Part shown: one piece after another, positions 18,801 through 26,325 of the stretch
Layout of the letters: each line of letters starts with the position of its first letter
Position numbering within the stretch: the first letter of the stretch is position 1
Source: a virus
Direction: 5' to 3' (one strand)
IMG/VR virus record: IMGVR_UViG_3300034284_001100
Span: 1-29,691 of that record
Length of the DNA: 29,691 bases
Program-made: the position numbers and the translations under genes
The notes under the pieces: generated by a model
The model's database searches: none
Told to the model about the DNA's origin: nothing
The model's input: the letters and a program-made list of their open reading frames with translations, nothing else

Positions 18801-21800
18801 CTAATTTATCAGACGAAGCGCCAGAAGCTAAAAGTTTTGCATATTCTTGTTGAGCTTGAATATATTTTTGACCAGCAGAAATATTTTGTTGACTATTTTG
18901 TCTTTGATTATCAGCCATTTCAGCAAGATCTTCAGCACTTAATTCTGCTGCATTTAAAGCAGAAACGAAACCAACTAAAGCTCCAGTAGCAGCACCAACT
19001 CCTGCACCTATTGGCCCAAAAGCTGCACCAATACCAGCACCTGTAGAAACAGCGCTCAATCCAGTGCTTAAACCCGACTGAAGAGATCTTTCAGTAGCTG
19101 TCATTTCAGTTCTCTTTTTATTACCGAAAACAGCTTGTTCCGCAAAACCTGCGATAGTAGGACCAAGAATTGCTATTGCCGTACTAGCTTTAGATAATCC
19201 TTCTGAAAGTTTATCGAATCTATTATTTCCTTTAGAATCGCTTGTGTTTATTTGTTCATTATTTCTACCTTTTTTAAAAGTTTGTTCTCTTAAACTTTTT
19301 ATCGCATCTATTCCAACACTTGATACTGATGAATCAACTTCAGAAAACATTGATTTTATTTTATCAACTGTTGATCTATAAGTCTTCTTAACATCTCTTA
19401 AAGCTTCTTTAGCGTAATTTTCAATATAACTTTCTACTTCAACAGCATTGGAGCTTGATTGAGTATTTTGAGTTTGATTTTTTTTACCTTGCTTTTTTGG
19501 AGCAAAATTTGGAATATATCCTTTATTCATCAATCCAGCATTCTTCTGTCCTCTCATTGAATCACTCAAAGCATTTCCTAAACCACCATGATCAGCAATT
19601 GCGGAACTAAATGTTGGCTGACTACTGTTTCTAATGTGTGGGAAAGGCTTGGTATCGAATATGGCTTTTTCTCCGCTCATGCTTTCTTCTAAGCCCATTA
19701 CTGCTTGTTTATATGCAAAGTTGGGAATAAAGCCTTCACTCAAACCAAACATTCCTTGATCATTAGGATAAGTCTTAGCAAATTCTGTCGCTAATTTACT
19801 AAATACGTCTGGATTATTTAAATTTAAATTTCTTTTCTTTGCTGTTTCTATTAGCCAATTTTTCTGAAAAGAGTTTCTTCCTTTTATGGAATTAAAATTA
19901 GGAATAAAACCTGAAGCATGAGAATTAATCAATTCAATTAATGCCATATCTAATTTTGCGGCATTGTATTTATGACTAGCTATTCCACTTTCAAAATCAG
20001 ACATCGCAATTTCCTTACCATTGATTAAAAGCTTAGAACTCTTAGCCATCTTCGCCCAAGACAATTGAGGAAAAATAGCTTTTGCGGGAATAGATTTGCC
20101 GCTCGCATAATCCGCCAAAGCTTGTTCTTGTGGTAATAATACAGATTTAATAGTACTGCCAGAACCAATTTTTTCAGCAATGTTTCCATATAATTGAGAC
20201 CCTAATCCTTGACCTCTAAATTTTTTACCAACTTCAACGCCTTCGATTTCATAATTATTTTTGCCTGTTTTTATTGCCGATATATTTCCTTTTCCTTTTA
20301 TAGAGGAAGATATCATTGAAGCAAAATTAGGAATAAAACCTCCATATGTAGTATTTTTCTTAGCTTCGTATCTTCTTAATAAACCATCAGTAACTTTTGT
20401 AAGTTTTGCGCTTATTGATGGATCAACATTTGAATACTTATCTTTAACAATTGATGCAGCGGCCATTTCAAATTCGCTGAAATTTGCACCAGCATTTCTA
20501 CCAGTAGGATCAGTAAATTTTGGTCTATTTGAAACAGCAATCATTGAGCTAACTTTCTTAGCTAATACTGGATTTTCTTTTTCGAGATTTGCAAGTTTTT
20601 TATTCATGAATCCAGTGACTGACCCAGAAACGTTTTTGAAATCTTGTTTCAACTCTAACATGCTATATGAACCATCAGCAATTCTATATAATAAATCAAA
20701 ATCATTCTCATTTGCTATATCGCTTACAGGTTTATTTTTAAATCCAACTTCTGATGGTCTTATTACTTTTTTTGAACCTAAAGCTATATTTAATGCAGAT
20801 CTAACAAAGTCTTCATGCAAGTAAGAAAGCATGTTAGCATTTCCTTTTTTAGCGTATTCATGATCTGAACCTCTTCCATAAGTAGGAAAATCTCCCATCT
20901 TAAAAAGATCTGTATCACCAGTAGCATTTTTATATTTACTAGAATATTTTTTGAACCAAGGAATACTTGCAGTAGTCATTGGTGTAGCAAAATTAGGAAT
21001 AAAACCAGAACCATATACTCTATCTTGAGCAAATTGCATCTTTATTTTTCTTCTTAAAATAGGATTAAAGTCCAATTCAGAAACTCCATTTAATAAAGTC
21101 TTTTTAGCTGTAGTGTTTAGACTAGAAATAGAAGAGGTTTCTATTTGTTTTGGAACATCTGAACCTTCACCAATAATTTCTGTGTATCTTGGACGAATAA
21201 ATAAATCTCCTAAAACATCTGGTTGAGAAATGATAGAGGTTTTATCATCAATTTTTAATCTTTTTGTTTTTGATCCTTGTTTTGGTGAATAAGCGTAATA
21301 ATTCTGACCTATATGATTAATAACTTTACTTATATTTTCTGCGCTGGTATGCCCTAAACCAGAGTGTGCATCAGCAAAAGTATTCGATTGATATAGTTTT
21401 GGATTAAAATTTTTATTTATTGGTTTTTCTAAAACCTCTTTAAAATCTATAGGTTTATTGCGAGAAGGAGGAACTTTAATATCAAATCCAACAGATTGTT
21501 CAAATGCCCTACCTACTGAAAATTGAGATGGACTTTTTTTAACAAAATTAGGTATAAATCCATTAAACATATATGGATCAACACCTGTTCTACTTATAGC
21601 ATTTTGTCTATGTGCGCGACCAGCTTTTGATCCAGCAGGAGGATTAATAAAAGGTTGAGCAAAACCGGGAATATATTTAACATCTTCCGCAGTATTCATT
21701 ACTCCACCAACAGGAGACGAAACAACTCTGCCGGGAGCGTAGCCACCAGCTTGTGCGCCAACTACCTCTGCCATTCTTGTTGCAGCGGGAATATATCCTC

Positions 21801-23439
21801 CTGCGCGAGTAACTTGTAATCCACCAGATCCTTTTACTCTTACTCCTTGAGTAGCTAATTGAGCGGCTAATTGTTTAGCAAGTGTAGACTGCATTTGATA
21901 TTCTGCTGTCTGTTGTCTGGCTATTTGAAGCAATAATTGTGCTTGCGCTGCTTGGTTACCCATCATTCCAGCAAGAGCTTGTGATGCTGGTCCTTGTTGC
22001 TGCATGATTTGCAAAATAGATTGTTCAATATTTTTTCTATTTTGTGTTTCTGTAGTAATACCAGCAATCTGAGGCAAAGCTTGAGATAGATAAGTAAAAG
22101 AATTCTGTATTAACTTAAAAAGAGTAAAAAATGCAGCAATAGCACCGGGACCAGCTATTACATTTCTAATACCTTTTAATAAACCATTCGCAAAAGTAGA
22201 ACCAACTCCTTCTCCTTCAAGAATTTCATTCATTGATTCAACGAATGATTTTAATTGCTCAGTACCGTATTTAGCCAATGGCTCAAATGTTACTTTGCCA
22301 ATATTATTTGCCAACTGTTGAGTAGAAGTAGCAGTTTGTTTTAGCAAAGCGTCGAGAGTTTGATTTAATTTAGCAGTCGCGATTTCTGCTTCATTTGTTG
22401 CTGATGCGCCTCTTTGTAAAGCACCAGCATATGTACCCTGCGATTTATTTAAATCATTAACAATTGCTTTTAAGATGTTAACTTGATAAACACCCGCAAC
22501 TTGTTCTGACAATTGCGCTCTTTGTGCATCAGCTAAACCTCTGTAAGCTCCAGCAAAGTTTTGTAGTATTTGAACAGCAGGTAAAATATTTCCTTGGACA
22601 TCTCTAACAGAGATATTAAAAGCTTCCAACTGATCTAAAGTATCAGTACGTTGTAAACGAGTGAAAATTGTTTTTAGTGCGTTACCGATTACCGCGCCAC
22701 CTCTTGCTGTGCTTTGTTGAGCTGAAGTAACCAATGCATTCAATTGATCTAAGCTTACTCCTGCTTCTTGAGCCGCTTGGCCTGTACGAGATAATGCTTC
22801 AGCAAGATCACCAGCGCCAACAGCATAATCTTGTTCTACTGCAACTAGCTTATTTAATATTTGAGTTGTAGTAATTCCAGTTGCAGCAAAACCGTTTACA
22901 GTAGAAGTTAAAGCGTCAACTGCATTTGCAGTTCCAATTCCTGCTAATCTTGTTAATGTAAGAGCGTCTTTTGTTCTTTGTAATGTTTCTTCAGCTTTTA
23001 AACCTTGACGAGAGAATTCAAGAGCAGCTTTAGAAGCGTCATCAAATGAAGAAGCTGTTTGTTTAGTTACATTAAATAAATCTGTACTAAATTTTTGTAA
23101 CTGACTGGTGGTTAAGCCGAATACACGATTAATGTCAGCAAGATTTTTTTCTACTTCTATAGTTACATTTGCCAACTCTTTAAAACTGCGAATGACACCA
23201 CCAAGTACAGCAGTAGAAGCTCCGAATGCAATAACGCGAGCATTAGAAGCGGCTAGTGCTGCTTCAAAGTCTTTAACATCGCCCGTCATTCTGCCAAGAG
23301 GCTGAGAGAAAGCTCGCTGATTAACTGTCAAATTAAGCTGGTTATTCTGAGCGAATCTTTGATTATACGCTTGAACACCAGCTTGAATAGAAGCGGTTAA
23401 TGCTGCTTGATTGGCCGCGACATTAATTTGAACTGCCAT
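15895..23439 (-). CDS. Giant tape measure protein with modular insert region
   Basis: At 2514 residues this is about three times lambda H (853). Residues about 60-330 are the conserved core of TP901-type tape measures (VEKNLADINRVFGLTTSQLQ ... ARGGAVIGNALKTIFTRLQR). Residues 545-1315 form a modular region split by six GF/YIPNF motifs at 627, 812, 1034, 1177, 1236 and 1307. The module at 818-1033 carries D913/D915...E929-L-K931, like a PD-(D/E)XK nuclease. The module at 1040-1176 carries R1075-GQGLG, like a GNAT acetyltransferase. After about 1420 come a long Gly/Ala hydrophobic stretch (AAFGPIGAGVGAATGALVG), long coiled-coil regions and the family's C-terminal GEYVLNRNAVMAMGG motif. Tape measures set tail length and are ejected on infection. 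A GTGTAA motif precedes the start by 9 bases. The family call is firm; the enzyme modules are pattern-based. Confidence 0.95.
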   Translation of the reverse strand: MAVQINVAANQAALTASIQAGVQAYNQRFAQNNQLNLTVNQRAFSQPLGRMTGDVKDFEAALAASNARVIAFGASTAVLGGVIRSFKELANVTIEVEKNLADINRVFGLTTSQLQKFSTDLFNVTKQTASSFDDASKAALEFSRQGLKAEETLQRTKDALTLTRLAGIGTANAVDALTSTVNGFAATGITTTQILNKLVAVEQDYAVGAGDLAEALSRTGQAAQEAGVSLDQLNALVTSAQQSTARGGAVIGNALKTIFTRLQRTDTLDQLEAFNISVRDVQGNILPAVQILQNFAGAYRGLADAQRAQLSEQVAGVYQVNILKAIVNDLNKSQGTYAGALQRGASATNEAEIATAKLNQTLDALLKQTATSTQQLANNIGKVTFEPLAKYGTEQLKSFVESMNEILEGEGVGSTFANGLLKGIRNVIAGPGAIAAFFTLFKLIQNSFTYLSQALPQIAGITTETQNRKNIEQSILQIMQQQGPASQALAGMMGNQAAQAQLLLQIARQQTAEYQMQSTLAKQLAAQLATQGVRVKGSGGLQVTRAGGYIPAATRMAEVVGAQAGGYAPGRVVSSPVGGVMNTAEDVKYIPGFAQPFINPPAGSKAGRAHRQNAISRTGVDPYMFNGFIPNFVKKSPSQFSVGRAFEQSVGFDIKVPPSRNKPIDFKEVLEKPINKNFNPKLYQSNTFADAHSGLGHTSAENISKVINHIGQNYYAYSPKQGSKTKRLKIDDKTSIISQPDVLGDLFIRPRYTEIIGEGSDVPKQIETSSISSLNTTAKKTLLNGVSELDFNPILRRKIKMQFAQDRVYGSGFIPNFATPMTTASIPWFKKYSSKYKNATGDTDLFKMGDFPTYGRGSDHEYAKKGNANMLSYLHEDFVRSALNIALGSKKVIRPSEVGFKNKPVSDIANENDFDLLYRIADGSYSMLELKQDFKNVSGSVTGFMNKKLANLEKENPVLAKKVSSMIAVSNRPKFTDPTGRNAGANFSEFEMAAASIVKDKYSNVDPSISAKLTKVTDGLLRRYEAKKNTTYGGFIPNFASMISSSIKGKGNISAIKTGKNNYEIEGVEVGKKFRGQGLGSQLYGNIAEKIGSGSTIKSVLLPQEQALADYASGKSIPAKAIFPQLSWAKMAKSSKLLINGKEIAMSDFESGIASHKYNAAKLDMALIELINSHASGFIPNFNSIKGRNSFQKNWLIETAKKRNLNLNNPDVFSKLATEFAKTYPNDQGMFGLSEGFIPNFAYKQAVMGLEESMSGEKAIFDTKPFPHIRNSSQPTFSSAIADHGGLGNALSDSMRGQKNAGLMNKGYIPNFAPKKQGKKNQTQNTQSSSNAVEVESYIENYAKEALRDVKKTYRSTVDKIKSMFSEVDSSVSSVGIDAIKSLREQTFKKGRNNEQINTSDSKGNNRFDKLSEGLSKASTAIAILGPTIAGFAEQAVFGNKKRTEMTATERSLQSGLSTGLSAVSTGAGIGAAFGPIGAGVGAATGALVGFVSALNAAELSAEDLAEMADNQRQNSQQNISAGQKYIQAQQEYAKLLASGASSDKLELASKSLSESFNQITDIKLADELSKTKGGVEALNSVLSKYETDKNILTAALSFASGVKGGKTQGGVQIGERVKELKSLGLNKDLFDQLQSFKLQREKIMPEIIPGQETVPEEIEVVTEASSNAAKRLAENIAKSTIGNKGTAEQIKIFQESILELLLRKDKEEILKELSSGNQFINNIIENARKEGNLLKLRNDLSSSILKQIGEANAQLEQDDFGRKLLDEINNFKFSLAEGILSPLSIATEKLKTQRTKTISEGQDKLTELNLNFVKENQEKFLKLNPSSEVIQSKIRPALEKAQTGDLSGLQAILQESSITGPSPFDPAIINDLKKIYEEFNRSVDKQNRSNVNQLKLTDLQGRVEQIRAKTTEFQATLLQKQIQLLGDQERIEATRKTNSELEIDAIERKMADQGNFLGRGVIGKAESKIALRNETTTKKLVDLEISRSKSAQSDYQSLIEKQQTNLTKMAAQSEFEGRPMQAIGLREQARNIKSIDITNSQTLSQAISQLQQSPFADPTLENERVRTLEKLKTVQNDIVNGKLKEEEITKRLNNEELRNAKRSTSIVYGFKEGFDALRDEADTGLNRLARDTPALFRDGMVNAIKAAVKETDNLGDALLGVAANFLDIISSRLMEVGVSKLISGSGIESLFTAQKGGVVRAQSGMYVSGTGSGDKYPAMLENGEYVLNRNAVMAMGGPAALDTLNFSAAPRFASGGSFSAELSNVKAMEDGMTTFGLENSSLYKELRDEEIRKAEEARQKKRARQAQTAQMVGSLAAAVAVAGIGAGISNKMANVKAGKAQNLSQKLQQGAPLTAAESSSITGFMNKGLLSPSGVYIGPQVVRTGFSGFTGYGRQTGGLIGSRLSDTIPGYMEGGLYNSPIVKKYGTGMQAGGMSPVANNSNTVNNSNASNSFNFNTTVNRDGNIQMGANNTSYKQQDVELSNNLNNRIYGAVLDVIRDQQRFGGSLAGTRKA
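19504..21561 (-). repeat. Six dispersed GF/YIPNF motif repeats within the tape measure gene
   Basis: Codons for GFIPNF or GYIPNF start at 21561, 21006, 20340, 19911, 19734 and 19521 on the minus strand. The spacings are 185, 222, 143, 59 and 71 residues. A weaker copy, YIPGFA, lies near residue 588. At the DNA level the copies at 20321-20340 and 20987-21006 are identical over 20 bases (gcaaaattaggaataaaacc on the plus strand) and the 19895-19911 copy differs little. The other copies have diverged in third positions, so the peptide itself is under selection. Confidence 0.85.
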
Positions 23440-23448
23440 ATTTGTTAT

Positions 23449-23454
23449 TTACAC
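23449..23454 (-). promoter_or_regulatory. GTGTAA motif before the tape measure start
   Basis: On the minus strand the bases before the ATG read AACGTGTAAATAACAAAT, with 9 bases between GTGTAA and ATG. No Shine-Dalgarno sequence is present. The same motif lies 8-9 bases before three other starts. It could be a -10 type promoter element giving a leaderless mRNA, or a translation element. Function is not shown. Confidence 0.3.
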
Positions 23455-23467
23455 GTTAAAATAAGTA

Positions 23468-24463
23468 TTATCCGAATATTTTCATCATATCGTCCATGCT
23501 CAAAGAACCACCCTTCTTCTTTGCTTCATCAGCCAAAGAAAGAGTTTTTTGACCTTTTGTCTTTAATCCCACATATTCAAGATCTTCGCTAGTCGCACCA
23601 ACTATTGAACTAGCTTGATTTTCTTTATTGTTTTTATTTTCTATTACTTTCTTAGCGTTTTCATTTGCATTTACATAATCAATAATCTTATCAGGATCAT
23701 TTTTAATATCTTGAGGCATTTTATCATTCTGCTGAAATACGTTCTTGAAAAATCTAGAATAAATAAGTAATTTTACTTGATTGTAAGTCAGTTCGCACAC
23801 TGATTTACCAAAGAATTCAGTAGGATTTTCAGCAAATGGCATATATAAATTAAAAAAATCTTGTAAAACCAAATACTGAATCGTATTGTCATTTATATTT
23901 TTATATACTTCTGAGTATTGTTTTATAATACAAGTCAGCGTTTCTGAGTCGATATTATCAAATTGATCTTCTTCAAAAGCTGGTTTCGATAGGCTTTTAT
24001 CTTTATAAAGACATTTCAAAATATAAAAATCATTAACTCTTTCTTCAGCGTAGCTTTCGGCAGTGCGATTAAAAAAAGAAGCTTTAGTATTTTTAAGATC
24101 GTATAATCGTTTTTGTCCCGATTCTATATCTGTATTTACTCTTTGTATTTCTGATTTTAAATATAATACTTTCTTTTGCTTATTAAGATTATCAATAAAA
24201 TCTTCTTCTTGTTTAATTAACGATTCTTGTTTTGTAGACCATTGTTTTTCTTCAATGAGGCGCTTTAAAGTTTCATCATTAGTAGGAACACCGCGACTTT
24301 TAGCTTCATCAAAATAATGATCATAGATCTGATCGATATCGACCTGATCTTCCAAAGACAAATGCTTTAAATAAAAAAAATTCTCTAAAACTTTTATTTC
24401 AGAGAATCCATTTTTAATATCCCGAAAAGCTTTTTTATACTTATTCTGTTGGGACTGTTCCAT
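23468..24463 (-). CDS. Probable second tail assembly chaperone (331 aa)
   Basis: The gene sits directly before the tape measure gene, where lambda has G and GT. It is a charged, mostly helical protein with predicted coiled coil at about residues 60-120 (EEKQWSTKQESLIKQEEDF). It ends KKGGSLSMDDMMKIFG, a short acidic-hydrophobic tail. Its ATG lies inside the 3' end of the upstream gene (23-base overlap) and has a rare clear ribosome site, GGAG, 6 bases upstream at 24470-24473. Translational coupling is therefore likely. The two frames are related by +1 (or -2), not the -1 shift used by lambda, and I see no convincing slippery sequence. The function is inferred from position and partner gene. 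Confidence 0.55.
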   Translation of the reverse strand: MEQSQQNKYKKAFRDIKNGFSEIKVLENFFYLKHLSLEDQVDIDQIYDHYFDEAKSRGVPTNDETLKRLIEEKQWSTKQESLIKQEEDFIDNLNKQKKVLYLKSEIQRVNTDIESGQKRLYDLKNTKASFFNRTAESYAEERVNDFYILKCLYKDKSLSKPAFEEDQFDNIDSETLTCIIKQYSEVYKNINDNTIQYLVLQDFFNLYMPFAENPTEFFGKSVCELTYNQVKLLIYSRFFKNVFQQNDKMPQDIKNDPDKIIDYVNANENAKKVIENKNNKENQASSIVGATSEDLEYVGLKTKGQKTLSLADEAKKKGGSLSMDDMMKIFG

Positions 24464-25220
24464 CTATTTCTCCAATAATTCTATCGAACTCTTCCTTTTC
24501 TGTATTGCTAGTAAAGAACCAATAACTAATAATACTAGCTAGTTTGCTATAGCACTTTTCATAAATTTCATTTTTATTTTCTTCGTAATCAAACATCGCA
24601 GCTTCCTTGACATCGAACGTCTTGCCGGGAAATAGCCATTCAAATTCAGGATTCTTCTTGCTATTATCCTTAAATTGAGTAAGGTTCAGAACGTACCATA
24701 GAATCGCTCTATTCTGAGCTTTAATGTCTGCGGTATGATTAAACAAAGTCATGTAACTAGTTTCTTTTTCAATTAACGTCTTACGACGCTGGAGAATTTC
24801 TGAAGTTACCTTTTCAATCTTTTGCTTGTAATCTTCATCGCGTTCCGACTCTGGTTTTAGATTAAGAATAGTTAATCTGCTTTGCAAATCTCCAATTTCT
24901 CCAGCGGCAGAAACCATGATCTTAGCATCACTATCGCTAATTAAACCACCAGTATCGCTATATTTATTTAGTAACATCGCCTTTGTCAAAATCCCATTTC
25001 TGATACATCTGCTCATTTCAATACTGAATTCCATATCAGCTTCCTGCATTTGTTTGCGATTTGGTTGAAGAATATTAATCTCAACAGGAATCTGCTTCTT
25101 TACTTTTTCTTTATAAGTTCTTGTTACCTGTTCTCCTTGTTCATTTGTTACTGTTTCAGTCTTATCTTCCTCGACCTCGGCATTTTTAAAAATATTGAAA
25201 CTATATAGAGACTTTGACAT
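24441..25220 (-). CDS. Probable first tail assembly chaperone (259 aa)
   Basis: First gene of the leftward block, starting at ATG 25220 after a 55-base divergent intergenic region. The 259 residues are highly charged. A beta-type N-terminus (about 1-55, KKQIPVEINILQPNRKQMQ) is followed by long helices (EFSIEMSRCIRNGILTKAML; SEILQRRKTLIEKETSYMTL). The pattern 'requires VEINxxxPxxxQxxEADxxYS' is familiar from proteins that precede tape measures in environmental phages, but I cannot name a family. Position directly before a second overlapping gene and the tape measure gene points to a chaperone that coats the tape measure before tube growth. No membrane or catalytic motif is seen. Confidence 0.55.
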   Translation of the reverse strand: MSKSLYSFNIFKNAEVEEDKTETVTNEQGEQVTRTYKEKVKKQIPVEINILQPNRKQMQEADMEFSIEMSRCIRNGILTKAMLLNKYSDTGGLISDSDAKIMVSAAGEIGDLQSRLTILNLKPESERDEDYKQKIEKVTSEILQRRKTLIEKETSYMTLFNHTADIKAQNRAILWYVLNLTQFKDNSKKNPEFEWLFPGKTFDVKEAAMFDYEENKNEIYEKCYSKLASIISYWFFTSNTEKEEFDRIIGEIDGTVPTE

Positions 25221-25275
25221 AATTTATTTATATTAATATATATTCTATAGTTTTTCAACCAGTGTAAACGTATAT
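25221..25275. promoter_or_regulatory. Divergent promoter region between leftward and rightward tail genes
   Basis: This 55-base, almost purely A/T spacer separates two gene blocks transcribed away from each other, so it should hold a promoter for each. On the plus strand a TATAGT hexamer (25246-25251) could serve as a -10 box, and GTGTAA (25262-25267) lies 8 bases before the ATG. On the minus strand TTGAAA (25253-25258) could be a -35 box with TAATAT about 17 bases on. None is a strong match, and Bacteroidota-type boxes were not clear. Confidence 0.4.
25262..25267 (+). promoter_or_regulatory. GTGTAA motif before the head closure start
   Basis: The plus strand reads CCAGTGTAAACGTATAT before the ATG, with 8 bases between motif and start and no Shine-Dalgarno sequence. 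It is the plus-strand member of the recurring motif set. Role unproven. Confidence 0.3.
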
Positions 25276-25731
25276 ATGGCTACGAATCTTATATCTGCTT
25301 CACAAAGAGTCGCACTCAATGCGACTATGGAGGATATTCATGAGACATTTGCTCGCGAAATCACGGTTTTTAAGGAAGCTTCTCAGATTGTAATTATTAC
25401 TGATCCTAACTTTAATCCATTATATAATACCGCTGGTCAAACCACTTCATATGTAAATACACCTGTTTACAAGACATTTAAAGTTAGAATTCAATATAAT
25501 GACGATATTGGTAAAAAATATTGGAGCGAATCAGGTTTAGCTTCACAGATTAAATTAGAAGCAGTTGTTGGCTCTGTTAGAATTAAGATAAGAGCAGAAG
25601 ATTATGAATATATAAAAGATGGTCGCCGCTTTGATTTAGACGGTAAGCGTTTCGTTTTAAATTCTACTTTTAGACCACATGGTTTATTCGACAATCAATT
25701 TTATACATTATACCTCAAGCCCGATCCATAA
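25276..25731 (+). CDS. Head closure / head-tail connector protein
   Basis: The 151-residue protein starts MATNLISASQRVALNATM, has a helical N-terminus of about 35 residues, then a compact beta region with two diagnostic-looking segments: YKTFKVRIQYNDDIGKKY and the ending FDLDGKRFVLNSTFRPHGLF followed by FYTLYL. Small beta-barrel stoppers at the head-tail junction have this size and this 'variable-describing' ending (DGKRFxLxxxxRPxGLF). It is first of four tightly packed plus-strand genes leading to the major tail protein, which is the usual slot for head closure. The start is the first ATG, in an AT-rich context without a Shine-Dalgarno site. Assignment is by size, order and pattern. Confidence 0.6.
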   Translation: MATNLISASQRVALNATMEDIHETFAREITVFKEASQIVIITDPNFNPLYNTAGQTTSYVNTPVYKTFKVRIQYNDDIGKKYWSESGLASQIKLEAVVGSVRIKIRAEDYEYIKDGRRFDLDGKRFVLNSTFRPHGLFDNQFYTLYLKPDP

Positions 25732-25734
25732 GAT

Positions 25735-26325
25735 ATGAATCCCGAATGGATAAAAATGTTCCAAGATTTGCAAGTTGATAAAGCATATCAAAAAGAAATA
25801 AATAGAGTAATTGATCAACAATTTAATAAAATAAAAAATGAATTCATTAACGAATTCATGAATCATCCTATTACACAAGAAATCCAAGGCGGCATAAGCG
25901 CTACAAACTCATCAGGAACTCTTAATGGTATTACAAATTTATATTCTTTTATAGGATTTGATGAAGGTACTGATCCCATCAGACCAATAGAAGAATTATT
26001 AAAAAAATCAAATTATAGAGTTTTGTTTAATAACAGATCTGCCGACGCTACAGTTATTTTCGATATACCAACTGCCGCCCAAATATTTGAAATAACACCT
26101 ATGCCTTGGGCAATTGGAAGAAGTTGGGCAAGAGGAATAGAAACAGGTATTTCTGGTCTTGGATATTATCTTAAAAAAACTAAAAACAGTCGTTCTGGTT
26201 TGGGCGTACAATCCACAAGTCAACAAGTCAGATCTGGAGTTATGTTTAAAAATTCTAAATATATATCTGATTTAATTAATAGATTCAATAAAGAATTAAA
26301 AGAGTTAAATAAATTAAGCATATGA
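25735..26325 (+). CDS. HK97 gp10-like neck / tail completion protein
   Basis: This 196-residue protein has a helical start (PEWIKMFQDLQVDKAYQKEI; FNKIKNEFINEFMNHPITQE), then IQGGISATNSSGTLNGITNLYSFIGF, a pattern I associate with HK97 gp10-like neck proteins of environmental phages. A beta stretch (SNYRVLFNNRSADATVIFDI) and a helical C-terminus with SKYISDLINRFNKEL follow. The middle residue run WAIGRSWARGIETGISGLGY is glycine-rich. It follows the head closure gene by 3 bases and overlaps the next by four (ATGA). Neck position is consistent with joining the head to the tail terminator. Assignment is by pattern and gene order. Confidence 0.6.
   Translation: MNPEWIKMFQDLQVDKAYQKEINRVIDQQFNKIKNEFINEFMNHPITQEIQGGISATNSSGTLNGITNLYSFIGFDEGTDPIRPIEELLKKSNYRVLFNNRSADATVIFDIPTAAQIFEITPMPWAIGRSWARGIETGISGLGYYLKKTKNSRSGLGVQSTSQQVRSGVMFKNSKYISDLINRFNKELKELNKLSI

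Noticed and set aside
20261-20824. A 187-codon open frame on the plus strand inside the tape measure gene
   Set aside because: It is antisense to strongly supported coding sequence (nuclease-like module), has no plausible family pattern and reflects codon bias on the other strand.
24441-24473. Lambda-style -1 programmed frameshift between the chaperone genes
   Set aside because: The frames differ by +1/-2, no slippery heptamer is visible, and the second gene has its own ATG and ribosome site.
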